DNA from: Actinomycetota bacterium
Lineage (GTDB): Bacteria; Actinomycetota; Actinomycetes; Nanopelagicales; Nanopelagicaceae
Assembly (NCBI GenBank): GCA_009698845.1
Contig: WLPI01000007.1
Location: forward strand, 1 to 33,814
Direction of reading: 5' to 3'
DNA: 33,814 bases
Positions within the stretch are counted from its first letter, which is position 1. Every line of letters starts with the position of its first letter. The position numbers were made by a program, and so were the translations under genes. The notes beneath the pieces were generated by a model that saw only the letters and a program-made list of their open reading frames with translations, made no database searches and was not told where the DNA came from. This document shows, in pieces, positions 10,163 through 21,116 of this stretch.

Positions 10163-11902
10163 TTACTCCTTGGGAGGAGTCCAATCGATTGCAGCTTCCT
10201 TACGTTGCGCAGGAGTAATGGGAGTTGGTGCGCCAGTAAGCGGGTCTCCTCCACTTGCAGTCTTTGGGAAAGCAATGACCTCTCGAATCGAATCAGAGTG
10301 CGTGAGTAATGCGCAGACACGATCTAAACCGAGTGCAATTCCTCCATGCGGTGGTGGGCCATAGTTGAAAGCTTCAAGTAGGAAACCAAATTTGCTTTGT
10401 GCCTCTTCATCGCTCAAGCCAATAACTGTGAATACATCTTTCTGAATGTTCTTATCGTGAATACGAATCGAGCCACCACCCAGCTCTGTTCCATTAAGAA
10501 CTATGTCGTACGCATAAGCAAGCGCTGCTGCAGGGTTGCTCTTAAACGTTGACACATATTCAGGCTTGGGACCGGTAAATGGATGATGCACTGCAGTCCA
10601 ACCACCGTTATCTGTTGGTTCAAACATTGGTGCATCTACAACCCAGACAAATTTCCACTCGTTCTCGTTAATCAAGTTACATCTCTTGCCAATCTCAAGT
10701 CGAGCTGCACCAAGTAACTGCTGTGACGATGCTCTATCTCCTGCTGCGAAGAAGATGGCATCTCCCACCTTTGCGCCGACAAGTGCTGCGATTCCTGCCT
10801 GTTCTGAATCGGAAATGTTCTTCGATACAGGGCCTCCCAACGTTCCATCAGCATTTACCAAGATGTATGCGATTCCCTTAGCTCCACGAGCTTTCGCCCA
10901 GTCTTGCCAAGCATCAAGTTCTCTACGTGGAGAATCTGCTCCCCCGGGCATGACAACTGCACCAACATACGGCGCTTGAAAAACTCTAAATGGAGTCTCT
11001 TTAAAGAAATCTGTCACCTCAGTAATCTGAAGTCCAAAACGAAGATCTGGTTTATCTGAACCATATTTATCCATCGCATCTGCATATGTCATGTGCGGAA
11101 TGGGTGTTGGAATATCGTAGTTAACCGACTCCTTCCAAACCTTTACGAGAATCTTTTCAGCAACGGCAATAATGTCTGCTTGATCAATAAATGACATTTC
11201 GATATCTAGCTGAGTAAATTCTGGCTGACGATCAGCGCGGAAATCTTCATCTCGGAAACAACGCGCTATCTGGTAGTACCGTTCCATTCCTGCAACCATC
11301 AGCAACTGCTTAAACAATTGTGGTGATTGAGGAAGTGCATACCAACTACCAGGCTGGAGTCGCACAGGGACCAAGAAATCTCGAGCGCCTTCAGGCGTTG
11401 AACGCGTTAAGTAGGGCGTTTCAATTTCGTGAAAATCTAGATCTTCCATAGCGCGTCGAATCGAGGAAGTAACCTTCGAGCGAAGTCGTAGATTTGCCGC
11501 TGGGCCTTCGCGGCGTAAATCTAAATAGCGGTATCGAAGCCGAACTTCTTCTGAAATCTCGGCTTCGCTTCCAGTGTCAACAGGAAATGGCAATGGCGCT
11601 GATTCACTTAAGACGACAACAGCATCTCCCATAACTTCAATCTCACCCGTTGGAATATTAGAGTTGTCATTTCCTGCAGGGCGTAGAGCTACTTCACCAG
11701 TTATTTGAAGACACCATTCAGCACGAAGTTGTCCAGCTAACTTCTCGTCACGTATTACAACTTGAACTGAACCAGTTCCATCTCGAAGATCAATGAATGC
11801 AACACCACCATGATCACGGCGGCGAGCAACCCATCCAGCTAAAGTAACTGTTGTGCCTGCGTGAGATGCGCGAAGTGCCCCTGCATCATGATTACGTAAC
11901 AT
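10163..11902 (-). CDS. aspS: Aspartyl-tRNA synthetase (bacterial type)
   Basis: OB fold [27 protein letters not shown]; class II motifs [24 protein letters not shown]...[56 protein letters not shown]. Confidence 0.98.
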   Translation of the reverse strand: MLRNHDAGALRASHAGTTVTLAGWVARRRDHGGVAFIDLRDGTGSVQVVIRDEKLAGQLRAEWCLQITGEVALRPAGNDNSNIPTGEIEVMGDAVVVLSESAPLPFPVDTGSEAEISEEVRLRYRYLDLRREGPAANLRLRSKVTSSIRRAMEDLDFHEIETPYLTRSTPEGARDFLVPVRLQPGSWYALPQSPQLFKQLLMVAGMERYYQIARCFRDEDFRADRQPEFTQLDIEMSFIDQADIIAVAEKILVKVWKESVNYDIPTPIPHMTYADAMDKYGSDKPDLRFGLQITEVTDFFKETPFRVFQAPYVGAVVMPGGADSPRRELDAWQDWAKARGAKGIAYILVNADGTLGGPVSKNISDSEQAGIAALVGAKVGDAIFFAAGDRASSQQLLGAARLEIGKRCNLINENEWKFVWVVDAPMFEPTDNGGWTAVHHPFTGPKPEYVSTFKSNPAAALAYAYDIVLNGTELGGGSIRIHDKNIQKDVFTVIGLSDEEAQSKFGFLLEAFNYGPPPHGGIALGLDRVCALLTHSDSIREVIAFPKTASGGDPLTGAPTPITPAQRKEAAIDWTPPKE

Positions 11903-11928
11903 TAAAAAGCGCCGCCCTTAAGAATCAA

Positions 11929-13197
11929 TTACCGAGAGAGTGTTTCTCTCAAGACATCCTTCAACTGCGCAATCTTAACCGAGGAAGTATCCCCATCTCG
12001 CATGCGCTTGAGATTGACTACGCCTGAAGAGAGCTCACTCTCACCAAATACGACCACATATTGAGCCCCTGACTTATCTGCGCCTTTCATGGCACCTTTA
12101 AGCGAACGATCACCGAAAGCTATCTCTGTCTTAATGCCAATAGCCCGTAACTCTTGCGCGGTAATCAAAGCCGTCGTCATCGCATCATCTCCAAGTGGAA
12201 TAATGAATAGATCTGATGTGAATTGTTCTTGTGGCAAGCTTTTCTCAGCGACCGCTGCAAGAAGCGCACGATCTACTCCAAGACCAAAACCAATACCAGA
12301 TAAAGATTGTCCACCAAGAGTTTCCATCAACCCGTCATATCGACCGCCACCGCCGATACCGGCTTGTGCACCAAGATCTGAATGTACGAACTCAAATGTA
12401 GTACCGGTGTAGTAATCCAAGCCCCTGACCATTCGTGGATTGAGAACGTATGAGATTTTAAGTGCGTCCAAGTACTTCAGAACCTGTGTGAAATTGGCAG
12501 AAGATTCTGCAGAGAGATAGTCCATAAGCAATGGAGCAGCTTTCATCGCCTCTTGCATTTCAGGACGCTTGTCATCAAATAGGCGCAGGGGATTTAGCGC
12601 AGCTCTGGCCGCCGTTGCTTCGTCGAGATTGAGAGTTCCAATAAACTTCATCAGATCTACGCGATGAGCCGCGCGCGAGGCAGCATCTCCTAGTGATGTT
12701 ATATCTAAACGATAATTCTTAAGTCCTAGATTCTTAAAACCGCGATCGGCTATAGCTATCACTTCTGCATCTATGGCTGGATCTTCAACACCAATCGCTT
12801 CAATTCCAACTTGATAAAATTGACGATAGCGACCAGCTTGAGGACGCTCTGCTCTAAAGAACTGGCCCGAGTACCAAACCTTTACTGGAAGTTGTCCGCG
12901 ATCAAGATTGTTTTCGATAACTGCTCGCATCACACCGGCAGTTCCTTCAGGGCGCAAGGTTATTGAACGACCCCCACGGTCTTCAAATGTGTACATCTCT
13001 TTCGAAACAACATCTGTTGATTCACCAACGCCACGAGTAAAGAGATTTGTATCTTCGAATACCGGAAGTTCCATAAGTTGATAACCTGCAGCCGCAGCCG
13101 GTGCAATCAGTTGAGTACGAACCCAATCGAAGGCACTAGATTCGGGCGGCAAGTATTCACGCACGCCCTTAGGCGCCTGAATTTTTTCGAACTTCAT
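11929..13197 (-). CDS. hisS: Histidyl-tRNA synthetase
   Basis: [13 protein letters not shown]...[15 protein letters not shown]...[26 protein letters not shown]...[14 protein letters not shown]...[12 protein letters not shown]. Confidence 0.98.
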   Translation of the reverse strand: MKFEKIQAPKGVREYLPPESSAFDWVRTQLIAPAAAAGYQLMELPVFEDTNLFTRGVGESTDVVSKEMYTFEDRGGRSITLRPEGTAGVMRAVIENNLDRGQLPVKVWYSGQFFRAERPQAGRYRQFYQVGIEAIGVEDPAIDAEVIAIADRGFKNLGLKNYRLDITSLGDAASRAAHRVDLMKFIGTLNLDEATAARAALNPLRLFDDKRPEMQEAMKAAPLLMDYLSAESSANFTQVLKYLDALKISYVLNPRMVRGLDYYTGTTFEFVHSDLGAQAGIGGGGRYDGLMETLGGQSLSGIGFGLGVDRALLAAVAEKSLPQEQFTSDLFIIPLGDDAMTTALITAQELRAIGIKTEIAFGDRSLKGAMKGADKSGAQYVVVFGESELSSGVVNLKRMRDGDTSSVKIAQLKDVLRETLSR

Positions 13198-13850
13198 AGT
13201 CGCAATTCTTTCAGATATGGGTTGTTTTTTCTCTCGTATTTAATGGTGGTCTCAGGGCCATGTCCTGTCAGCACTCGCACTGAGTCATCTAGTGGAAGAA
13301 CTTTCTTTCTCAAAGTATTGGCCATATCCGTCGCACTCCCAGTAGGCAGGTCCGTGCGTCCAATAGATCCAGCAAATAGAACATCACCGCTGATGAGAAT
13401 CTCTTCGTTGAGTAGGTATATCAATGAACCTTTCGTGTGTCCTGGAGCATGTATGGCACGGAGATTCATACCTAATACCTGCAATCGCTCGTCATTCTTT
13501 AACTCACGCACATCAACGGGTTCTTCAAAAATCATACCCGCAAGTGCTTCTTGAAACTCCGCACCATGTAGTCCGGCAGGTTCGGCGATGAATCTTCTAT
13601 CTTCGCTATGAATATAGGCGGGAATTCCATAGCCATCAGCAAGAGGTTTAATCGAAAAAGTATGATCAAGATGTGCGTGCGTCAAGAAAGATGCAACAGG
13701 TTTTAATCGGTATTGACTCACAAGAGATTGAATGTCTGCTGATATGTCTGGCATTCCAGGGTCCACAATGATGCATTCAGAGCCTTCACTAGGAGCAATT
13801 ACCCAGCAATTTGTGGCAAACATAGGGGCTGGATGAGAGAGAACAAGCAT
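13194..13850 (-). CDS. MBL-fold metallo-hydrolase (glyoxalase II-like)
   Basis: [12 protein letters not shown] (HxHxDH), [37 protein letters not shown]. Conserved position between rel and hisS. Confidence 0.92.
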   Translation of the reverse strand: MLVLSHPAPMFATNCWVIAPSEGSECIIVDPGMPDISADIQSLVSQYRLKPVASFLTHAHLDHTFSIKPLADGYGIPAYIHSEDRRFIAEPAGLHGAEFQEALAGMIFEEPVDVRELKNDERLQVLGMNLRAIHAPGHTKGSLIYLLNEEILISGDVLFAGSIGRTDLPTGSATDMANTLRKKVLPLDDSVRVLTGHGPETTIKYERKNNPYLKELRL

Positions 13851-13878
13851 CTAAAGCCCCTATTTCTCGCGTGAATTT

Positions 13879-13891
13879 ACTCGGACCGAGT
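13879..13891. promoter_or_regulatory. 13-nt perfect inverted repeat ACTCGG-A-CCGAGT in a divergent intergenic region
   Basis: Sequence actcggaccgagt, between the divergent MBL hydrolase and DUF349 genes, 14 nt upstream of a plausible -35. Confidence 0.4.
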
Positions 13892-13904
13892 GCACAGGGT
13901 ACCT

Positions 13905-13933
13905 TTGACCTCTTAAACAATCGCTGTTATCAA
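13905..13933 (+). promoter_or_regulatory. Predicted housekeeping-sigma promoter for the DUF349 gene
   Basis: TTGACC (13905-13910), 17-nt spacer, TATCAA (13928-13933); 5/6 and 4/6 consensus matches; 35 nt upstream of the ATG. Confidence 0.45.
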
Positions 13934-13968
13934 CGAAGGCCACGGCCGACGCGCTGAAGGGAATACTC

Positions 13969-15285
13969 ATGACCGACATTAATCCAACAACATTGGCTCA
14001 TACCCACTCCACACCAAGTGCAGCATCTGCACTTATCGGAGATCCCTCTCAGTTTGGTCGCGTCGGTGAAGATGGCACAGTATTTGTGCGAACCAGCGAA
14101 GGTGAAAAACCCGTAGGTTCATACCCAGGTAAGAGCGCAGAAGAAGCTCTCGCGTACTTCGTTAGAAAATTCGAAGCACTCGCATCTGAAGTTGCACTCA
14201 CAGCTGCACGAATCACTAGCGGCGCCATGGTTCCACAAGATGCGTACGAGGCAGTTAAGAAACTTCGTCAGCAGGTTCGCGAACTCAATGGTGTTGGTGA
14301 TCTTGATGCACTTGCGCAATCTGTCGAACAGATTGAGCCTCTTATAGAAGGTCACCGCGAAGCGTATGAAGCGAAGAAAGCAGCAGAGTCTGCGGTCAAG
14401 GCAGCACGTCGCGAGCAAATACTTGTTGAGAAGGAGAAGATTGTCGCTGAGGCAGAATCTCTCGCTCTCTCCGAAAATTGGAAAGTTACTGGCGATCGCC
14501 TTAAATCTCTCTTGGACGAGTGGAAGGCAGCTCCTCGTCTGGATAAGAAATCAGATGCTGATTTTTGGAAGCGCTTTTCAGCATCACGTAACAAGTTTGA
14601 TAAGCGTCGTCGCACTCATTTCGCGCAGCTTGAAGCTACGACAAGCAAGGTGACCGAGGCAAAAAATGCAATCATCGCCGAAGCTGAGAAGCTAGCTACA
14701 TCTACTGACTGGGTTGCAACAGCTCGCCGTTTCAAAGTTCTTATGGACTCTTGGAAAGCTGCAGGTCGTGGCAAGAAAAATGATGATGCCAAGAACTGGG
14801 CTCGCTTTAAGGCAGCACAAGATCAATTCTTTGCAGCCAAGAATGCCGACTTAGAAAAACGTGAAGTTTCGATGACTGCTAACTTGGCTAAGCGAGAAGA
14901 ACTAATTGTTCAAATCGAGGCGCTCATTCCATTTACTGATGTGAAGGCAGCCAAGAATTCATTCCGTGAACTCATGCGTTCATGGGAAAAGATTGGTATT
15001 ACGCATCGAGATAAGCGCGCGAGTTTTGATGCTCGCCTCGAGAAAGTTGAGGCAGAGATCAAAGCTGCTGAGGCTGATGTGTGGCGCAAGACTGATCCTG
15101 CGGCGAAAGCTCGTGCTGCAGAAGTTGTTGCTCAGTTGACTGAATCAGTTGAGAATTACACAAAAATTGCCGCAAAAGCACAGAGTGCAGGAAATGAGAA
15201 GAAAGCTAAAGAAGCTCTCGAATCAGCCGAAGCTCGTAAAGTCTGGCTTGTCGAAGCCGAAAAGCACCTCGCAGAATTTAACTAA
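13969..15285 (+). CDS. DUF349 domain-containing protein
   Basis: N-terminal FGRVGEDGTVFVRTSEGEKPVGSYPG region typical of actinobacterial DUF349 proteins. Three internal helical repeats with W-x(n)-F/L-K-x-L-x(2)-W-K-A...FWKRF-x(n)-F patterns. Confidence 0.88.
   Translation: MTDINPTTLAHTHSTPSAASALIGDPSQFGRVGEDGTVFVRTSEGEKPVGSYPGKSAEEALAYFVRKFEALASEVALTAARITSGAMVPQDAYEAVKKLRQQVRELNGVGDLDALAQSVEQIEPLIEGHREAYEAKKAAESAVKAARREQILVEKEKIVAEAESLALSENWKVTGDRLKSLLDEWKAAPRLDKKSDADFWKRFSASRNKFDKRRRTHFAQLEATTSKVTEAKNAIIAEAEKLATSTDWVATARRFKVLMDSWKAAGRGKKNDDAKNWARFKAAQDQFFAAKNADLEKREVSMTANLAKREELIVQIEALIPFTDVKAAKNSFRELMRSWEKIGITHRDKRASFDARLEKVEAEIKAAEADVWRKTDPAAKARAAEVVAQLTESVENYTKIAAKAQSAGNEKKAKEALESAEARKVWLVEAEKHLAEFN
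14428..15081 (+). repeat. Three degenerate intragenic DUF349 protein repeats
   Basis: Approximate units at aa 154-220, 230-296 and 308-371: ENWKVTGDRLKSLLDEWKAA..., TDWVATARRFKVLMDSWKAAG..., TDVKAAKNSFRELMRSWEKIG... Confidence 0.7.
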
Positions 15286-15295
15286 CTCGAATCAA

Positions 15296-17455
15296 TTACG
15301 TTCTGTAGACGTCATAGACACCTTCGATAGAACGCACGGCTGCAAGCACTGAATCCAAGTGCTTCGCATCAGCCATTTCAAAGGTAAATCGGGATATCGC
15401 GACGCGATCTTTAGAAGTATTAACTGCCGCACTGAGGATATTCACGTGTTGCTCCGAAAGCGTGCGCGTTACATCCGCGAGCAATCTAGCTCGATCAAGT
15501 GCCTCCACCTGGATATTTACAAGGAAAATACTTGCCGCTCCTGCGAGCCACTTCACGCCAACAACTCTCTCATTCTGATTGCTGCGTAAATCTGAAGCGT
15601 TGATGCAATCTTCACGGTGAACGGAAATGCCAGAACCCTTGGTTATGAACCCCATAATTGCATCACCCGGAACAGGGGTGCAACATCTAGCTAACTTAAC
15701 AAGTACATCGTCTACGCCCTCAACTTCTATCGCACTAGAAGTTCTCTTCGTAGCTTGTGTACCTGTAGGAATGTGTTCAATTGTTGGCTCTGGATGAGAA
15801 TCTTCGCCACCCATGCTCGCCACTAACTTCTCAATAATTGATGCTGCAGAGACGTGACCATCACCAACAGCGTTATACAAAGCGTCAATATCTGAGTAGT
15901 GCATATCATGTGCAAGTTCTAGCAAGGACTGTCCCGCAAAAATCTTCTGTAGCGGTAGTCCCGCCTTACGCATTTGGCGTGCGATTGATTCCCGTCCGGC
16001 ATCAATAGCTTCCTCGCGTCGTTCCTTGCTAAACCATGCCTTAATCTTTGAACGAGCCCGAGGGCTCTTTACAAAGTTGAGCCAATCTCGACTAGGACCG
16101 GCATGCTCCCCCTTATTCGTAACAATTTCAATCACATCACCGTTATTTAACTTTGACTCAAGCGGAACCAAACGACCATTCACTTTTGCTCCTGCGCAGC
16201 GAAGACCAACATCTGTATGCACAGAGAATGCGAAGTCGACCGGCGTTGAACCTCCAGGAAGAGCTACAACTGAGCCTTTCGGAGTAAAGACAAATACTTC
16301 AGGACTTCCGAGATCAAATCTCAGTGCTTCAAGGAATTCAGATGGATCTTCAGTCTCTTTCTGCCATTCGTGTAGTTGGCGTAACCAGAGCATCTCGGGT
16401 GAATTTCCTTGAGGATCTCCTCCTTGCTTGTATTTCCAGTGCGCTGCGATACCGAACTCAGCACGTGAATGCATCTCATAAGTTCGTATCTGTATTTCAA
16501 TTGCTTTGCCAGTTGGGCCTATTACTGTCGTGTGAAGTGACTGGTAAAGATTAAATTTAGGCATCGCAATGTAATCTTTGAATCGCCCAGGGACCGGACT
16601 CCAGCGTGCATGGATAGAACCCAACACGGCGTAACAGTCTTTCACGTCGTTAACAAGAACTCTGATTCCGACCAAATCATAAATGTCGTTGAACTCTCTA
16701 CCTCTAATGACCATCTTTTGATAAACGCTGAAGAAGTGCTTGTTGCGACCCGTAACTGTTGCCGAAATATTATCTTTGAGTAAATCTGCCTCAACATCTG
16801 TAATCACTTCGGCAGTTAATGCATCACGTGAAGGGGATCGTTCAGCAACGAGTCGAGAAATCTCCTCAAACTTTTTTGGTTCAAGAACTGCAAAAGATAG
16901 ATCCTCTAGCTCCCACTTAATTGCATTCATACCCAAGCGGTGTGCAAGAGGTGCATAAATATCAAGTGTCTCTCGAGCTTTTCGTAGTGCACTCTCTGAA
17001 GAAACAAAGTTCCATGTTCGAGCGTTATGCAATCTGTCTGCTAACTTAATAACCAAAACTCGGATATCTCGCGACATGGCAATAACCATTTTGCGAACCG
17101 TCTCTGCCTCGGCTGTTGGACCATAAGTAAGTTTGTCTAATTTAGTCACACCATCGACCAAATTAGCGATCTCATCACCAAAATCCATGCGCAGCTGTTC
17201 TAATGAATACGGGGTATCTTCAACTGTGTCGTGCAAGAGCGAGGCGATAATCGTAGTTTCATTGAGTCCGAGTTCCGCCAAAATTTGTGAAACCGCAACT
17301 GGATGCGTTATGTACTCTTCACCTGATTTTCGCAACTGACCTTGATGGGCTACGCGAGCAATTTCAAATGCTCGCTTAATTTCCGCAGTGAGAGCTGTTG
17401 GATGATGTTCTTTTAGCGCATCGACTAACGGCACCAGCAGGGAGTCAGTACTCAT
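15296..17455 (-). CDS. rel: Bifunctional (p)ppGpp synthetase/hydrolase (Rel/RSH)
   Basis: HD domain (ASLLHDTVEDTPY, KLADRLHNARTW), synthetase (GRFKDYIAMPKFNLYQSLHTTVIGPTGKAIEIQIRTYEMHSRAEFGIAAHWKYK), TGS and C-terminal ACT. Confidence 0.98.
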   Translation of the reverse strand: MSTDSLLVPLVDALKEHHPTALTAEIKRAFEIARVAHQGQLRKSGEEYITHPVAVSQILAELGLNETTIIASLLHDTVEDTPYSLEQLRMDFGDEIANLVDGVTKLDKLTYGPTAEAETVRKMVIAMSRDIRVLVIKLADRLHNARTWNFVSSESALRKARETLDIYAPLAHRLGMNAIKWELEDLSFAVLEPKKFEEISRLVAERSPSRDALTAEVITDVEADLLKDNISATVTGRNKHFFSVYQKMVIRGREFNDIYDLVGIRVLVNDVKDCYAVLGSIHARWSPVPGRFKDYIAMPKFNLYQSLHTTVIGPTGKAIEIQIRTYEMHSRAEFGIAAHWKYKQGGDPQGNSPEMLWLRQLHEWQKETEDPSEFLEALRFDLGSPEVFVFTPKGSVVALPGGSTPVDFAFSVHTDVGLRCAGAKVNGRLVPLESKLNNGDVIEIVTNKGEHAGPSRDWLNFVKSPRARSKIKAWFSKERREEAIDAGRESIARQMRKAGLPLQKIFAGQSLLELAHDMHYSDIDALYNAVGDGHVSAASIIEKLVASMGGEDSHPEPTIEHIPTGTQATKRTSSAIEVEGVDDVLVKLARCCTPVPGDAIMGFITKGSGISVHREDCINASDLRSNQNERVVGVKWLAGAASIFLVNIQVEALDRARLLADVTRTLSEQHVNILSAAVNTSKDRVAISRFTFEMADAKHLDSVLAAVRSIEGVYDVYRT

Positions 17456-17468
17456 AGCAACCTAAAAG

Positions 17469-18518
17469 TTATTTGCGACCCTTACGCTTAGGTTGGTTTC
17501 TTGGACCAGTTGAATTGGATGAACTAGCGACCTTTACATCGGCAACTGGTGTCACTCCCCCACGTGCAGCAACTCTCTTCGCTAGTGCTTGCATTGCAGG
17601 TTCTTTCTCGCGCAGTTGAGCGAGGAATGGTGGAGCAATAAAGATTGAAGAATATGTACCGACTGCAAGACCAATGAAGAGAGCTAGCGAGAGATCCTTC
17701 AGAGTACCTGCACCAAGTAAGCCAGCTCCGACAAAGAGAATAGCTCCTACTGGAAGTAGAGCAATAATTGAGGTGTTAGCAGAACGCACTATTGTCTGAT
17801 TGACCGCAAGGTTTGCAGCCTGTGAATACGTCTGCTTCGAATTCGCGGCAACAGATTTGGTGTTTTCACGAACTTTATCGAATACAACAACAGTGTCGTA
17901 CAGCGAATATCCAAGAATAGTTAAGAACCCGATCACCGTTGCGGGCGTAACATCGAAACCAACTAAAGCATAAATTCCAACTGTAATGAATACGTCGTGA
18001 ACAACTGCAACAATTGCAGCAATCGCCATTTTTGGCTCAAAAATCATTGCGAGAAAGAGCATCACCGCCAACAAGAATGCAATGAGTCCATAGACAGCTT
18101 TCTTCGTGATCTCTTTACCCCATGATGGTCCAACTAATTGGGTATCGATAGATTCAGCGGAAACATCAAATGTTGAAGTTAGCGCAGTTTCAATCGCCTG
18201 TGACTGAGCCGAAGTAACGGCTCCTGTTTGAATACGTACTTTACTGTCACCAATCTTCTGAACGATGACTTCGCCAGGAATGCCAATATCCTTGACCGAA
18301 GCACGTGCTTGTTCTACAGAGACGTCAGCCTTGTTCAGGGTGTAAGAAGCTCCACCTTTGAATTCAAGACCAAGATGCAAGCCCTGGACAACTAGCGCCC
18401 CTAGCGAGATGAGCAAAAATATGGCTGAGACTGAGTACCAGCGTTTGCGATTTTCGACGATATTAAATGAGGTCTCACCTGTGTAGAGACGTCCACCGAG
18501 TCCTGAAAACTTAGCCAT
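17469..18518 (-). CDS. secF: Protein translocase subunit SecF
   Basis: GLEFKGGASYTL, RRSANTSIIALLPV-like IVRSANTSIIALL, LTILGYSLYDTVVVFDKVREN; 6 TM pattern. Confidence 0.97.
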   Translation of the reverse strand: MAKFSGLGGRLYTGETSFNIVENRKRWYSVSAIFLLISLGALVVQGLHLGLEFKGGASYTLNKADVSVEQARASVKDIGIPGEVIVQKIGDSKVRIQTGAVTSAQSQAIETALTSTFDVSAESIDTQLVGPSWGKEITKKAVYGLIAFLLAVMLFLAMIFEPKMAIAAIVAVVHDVFITVGIYALVGFDVTPATVIGFLTILGYSLYDTVVVFDKVRENTKSVAANSKQTYSQAANLAVNQTIVRSANTSIIALLPVGAILFVGAGLLGAGTLKDLSLALFIGLAVGTYSSIFIAPPFLAQLREKEPAMQALAKRVAARGGVTPVADVKVASSSNSTGPRNQPKRKGRK

Positions 18519-18522
18519 TGAC

Positions 18523-20064
18523 TTATGCCTCCACTGTTGATGTCGCTGTTGATTTCATTTGCGTTGATGCGCCTTTAAGACCAATACTCTTATCGGAAAA
18601 TCCTGAGAGCGGATGACCGGATGCAAAGAAATTGATTCTGGCGATCATGGTCAGAAGCGGCTTGCTGAAGAGGAATACCACCAAGAGATCCACCACGGTT
18701 GTCAATCCCAATGTGAATGCAAATCCTCGAACTCCGCCGACAGTGAAGAAGTAGAGAAGTACAGCTGCCAGGAGTGAGATTATGTCAGCGACGATAATCG
18801 TGTGACGTGCCCGCACCCATCCGCTTTCTACAGCCGAACGCAGAGAGCGACCTTCTCGTGCTTCATCTCGCACACGTTCAAAGAAGACAATAAACGAGTC
18901 AGCAGTAACACCAATTGCAACCACCGCACCAGCAATTCCCGCAAGAGTCAGGGTGAATCCGATTGTCTCGCCTAATACTAGGAAGAGTAGGTAGACAAGT
19001 AGTGCAGCAATCGCAAGTGATCCAACTGTCACAAATCCAAGAGCTCGGTAATACAGTAACGAGAAGACAACAACCAAGAACAAACCTAAAGCTCCAGCCA
19101 GTATTCCGGCTCGCAACTGCTCTGATCCAAGAGTTGGAGAAACTTGTTGTACTTCTCCGCGATCAAATGCAAGAGGAAGCGCGCCGTATTTAAGAACGTT
19201 AGCCAAATCTTGTGCCTCTACTTGAGTGAAATTTCCAGTAATTTGCGCATTGCCCGAAGGAATGGCTTCATTAATTACTGGGGCAGATACGACTAAACCA
19301 TCTAGAACGATGGCAACTTGATTTGCAGGCGAAGGCAGCGATGTCACTCGAGAAGTTAAAACGCCAAACGCTTTCGTGCCTTCCCCATCGAATGTCAGTG
19401 ATACATACCAAGCGCTTGCGCCCTGTGCATCAAGTCCTGCTGATGCCTTCGATACCTGACGTCCCAAAACTTCTGCAGGAGCCAAAATATATTTACTAGT
19501 GCCTGTGCGCGAACAAGCCACAATGGTGTCAGTGGGCGCATCCGTGCCTGTTCCTTGCAAATTCGCAGGATTAGAACAATCTAGCCCAGCGAACTTTGCA
19601 TTAATTTCTGGAGACACACCTAGTGCCGGTGTCGCTGTATCTGATGCGCTACCACCCAGTGCTGCAGATTCTGCTAGTACCTGACGGAAACGAAGCTCAG
19701 CAGTTTGTCCTACTAGGTCAACAACACGACGACCAGATTCTCCTGGAACCGAAATAACAATTTGACGATTTGTTCCGCTTCCTTGCGCTGTTACTTCAGA
19801 CTCAGCAACTCCAAGTGAGTTCACGCGTTGGCGAATAATTGACACCGCCTGATCAATTGAGTCAGATGTAATCTTATTTGCGTCATTTGATGCACGTGGT
19901 TGAAGAGTGACGCTTGTACCGCCTCGCAAATCAAGACCAAGTTTGACTGAGGTCGCACCCTGAATAAGGGCTGTTCCGAGAAGCCCAACAATAATCAGAG
20001 CCAGGATTGCCAAGGCTCGAATAGGTCGGCTAGAGGTCTTCACTGTTTTAGTAGGTGTGGACAT
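18523..20064 (-). CDS. secD: Protein translocase subunit SecD
   Basis: LGLDLRGGTSVTLQP, IDQAVSIIRQRVNSLGVAESEV, LTLAGIAGAVVAIGVTADSFIVFFERVRDE, DIISLLAAVLLYFFTVGGVRGFAFTLGL. Confidence 0.98.
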   Translation of the reverse strand: MSTPTKTVKTSSRPIRALAILALIIVGLLGTALIQGATSVKLGLDLRGGTSVTLQPRASNDANKITSDSIDQAVSIIRQRVNSLGVAESEVTAQGSGTNRQIVISVPGESGRRVVDLVGQTAELRFRQVLAESAALGGSASDTATPALGVSPEINAKFAGLDCSNPANLQGTGTDAPTDTIVACSRTGTSKYILAPAEVLGRQVSKASAGLDAQGASAWYVSLTFDGEGTKAFGVLTSRVTSLPSPANQVAIVLDGLVVSAPVINEAIPSGNAQITGNFTQVEAQDLANVLKYGALPLAFDRGEVQQVSPTLGSEQLRAGILAGALGLFLVVVFSLLYYRALGFVTVGSLAIAALLVYLLFLVLGETIGFTLTLAGIAGAVVAIGVTADSFIVFFERVRDEAREGRSLRSAVESGWVRARHTIIVADIISLLAAVLLYFFTVGGVRGFAFTLGLTTVVDLLVVFLFSKPLLTMIARINFFASGHPLSGFSDKSIGLKGASTQMKSTATSTVEA

Positions 20065-20075
20065 AAGAGGAGAGT

Positions 20076-21116
20076 CTAGGCGTCAGGCGCTGGTGTGTCG
20101 AAAAGAGAGGCAGTTCCAGCGGGTGGCGTACGTCCCACATGTTCCCATCCCAACGAAGTTGCAATTCGGCCCCGAGGGGTGCGAGCCATAAATCCATTGC
20201 GCACTAAGAATGGTTCAGCCACTGATTCAACAGTTTCGGTCTCTTCCCCCACTGCAATTGCAAGAGTTGAAAGCCCTACGGGTCCCCCATTAAATCTTTC
20301 GATGAGTGCAATTAGCACAGATCGATCAAGTCGATCGAGTCCCTTCTCATCAACTTCGTACATTTCTAACGCCTTTGTTGCATCAGCATGGGTCAGAACG
20401 TTAGAACCGCGAACTTGAGCGAAATCTCGAACACGTCGGAGTAAGCGATTTGCGATTCGCGGTGTTCCTCGAGATCTGCCGGCAATCTCGACGATAGCCT
20501 TTTTATCAATATCTAAAGTGAGAAGCGCCGCGCTACGTGAAATAACTTCCTCAAGCTCGGATGAATCGTAAAAATCTAGATGAGCTGTAAATCCGAAACG
20601 ATCACGTAACGGTGAAGGCAATAAACCTGCTCGGGTCGTTGCACCCACCAAGGTGAAATGTGGAAGTTGGAGCGGAATCGCAGTAGCACCTGGACCTTTT
20701 CCAACGACGATATCAACTCGGAAATCTTCCATAGCCAAATACAACAACTCTTCGGCAGGTCGAGGCAAGCGATGAATTTCATCCAGGAAGAGAATCTCGC
20801 CCTCAACCAACGAAGAGAGAATCGCTGCTAAATCCCCCGCGTGTGTAATTGCTGGACCACTTGTGATGCGAATCGGTGTATTCATTTCACTTGCCAAAAT
20901 CATGGCTAGCGTTGTTTTACCCAATCCTGGTGGTCCAGAGAGCAAAATGTGATCTGCCGCTGATCCACGTTTTCTTGCTGCACTGAGTAAAACGTCAATC
21001 TGTTCGCGTACGCGATGTTGGCCGATGAAGTCTTTCAGCGTTTTCGGGCGAAGTGCATGCTCCACAGAATTCTCTTCGGAGTGCGATTCTGAAGCTACTA
21101 AGCGATCCTCGCTCAT
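20076..21116 (-). CDS. ruvB: Holliday junction branch migration helicase RuvB
   Basis: [80 protein letters not shown]. Confidence 0.99.
   Translation of the reverse strand: MSEDRLVASESHSEENSVEHALRPKTLKDFIGQHRVREQIDVLLSAARKRGSAADHILLSGPPGLGKTTLAMILASEMNTPIRITSGPAITHAGDLAAILSSLVEGEILFLDEIHRLPRPAEELLYLAMEDFRVDIVVGKGPGATAIPLQLPHFTLVGATTRAGLLPSPLRDRFGFTAHLDFYDSSELEEVISRSAALLTLDIDKKAIVEIAGRSRGTPRIANRLLRRVRDFAQVRGSNVLTHADATKALEMYEVDEKGLDRLDRSVLIALIERFNGGPVGLSTLAIAVGEETETVESVAEPFLVRNGFMARTPRGRIATSLGWEHVGRTPPAGTASLFDTPAPDA

Noticed and set aside
10146-10185. Small hairpins around the aspS stop codon (ACTCCT-TGGG-AGGAGT and AAGTC-TACCG-GACTT)
   Set aside because: Lie partly in coding sequence and lack a poly-U tail; probably chance.
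13078-13554. 158-aa plus-strand ORF across the hisS/MBL junction
   Set aside because: Antisense artefact over two strongly supported genes; no protein-family resemblance.
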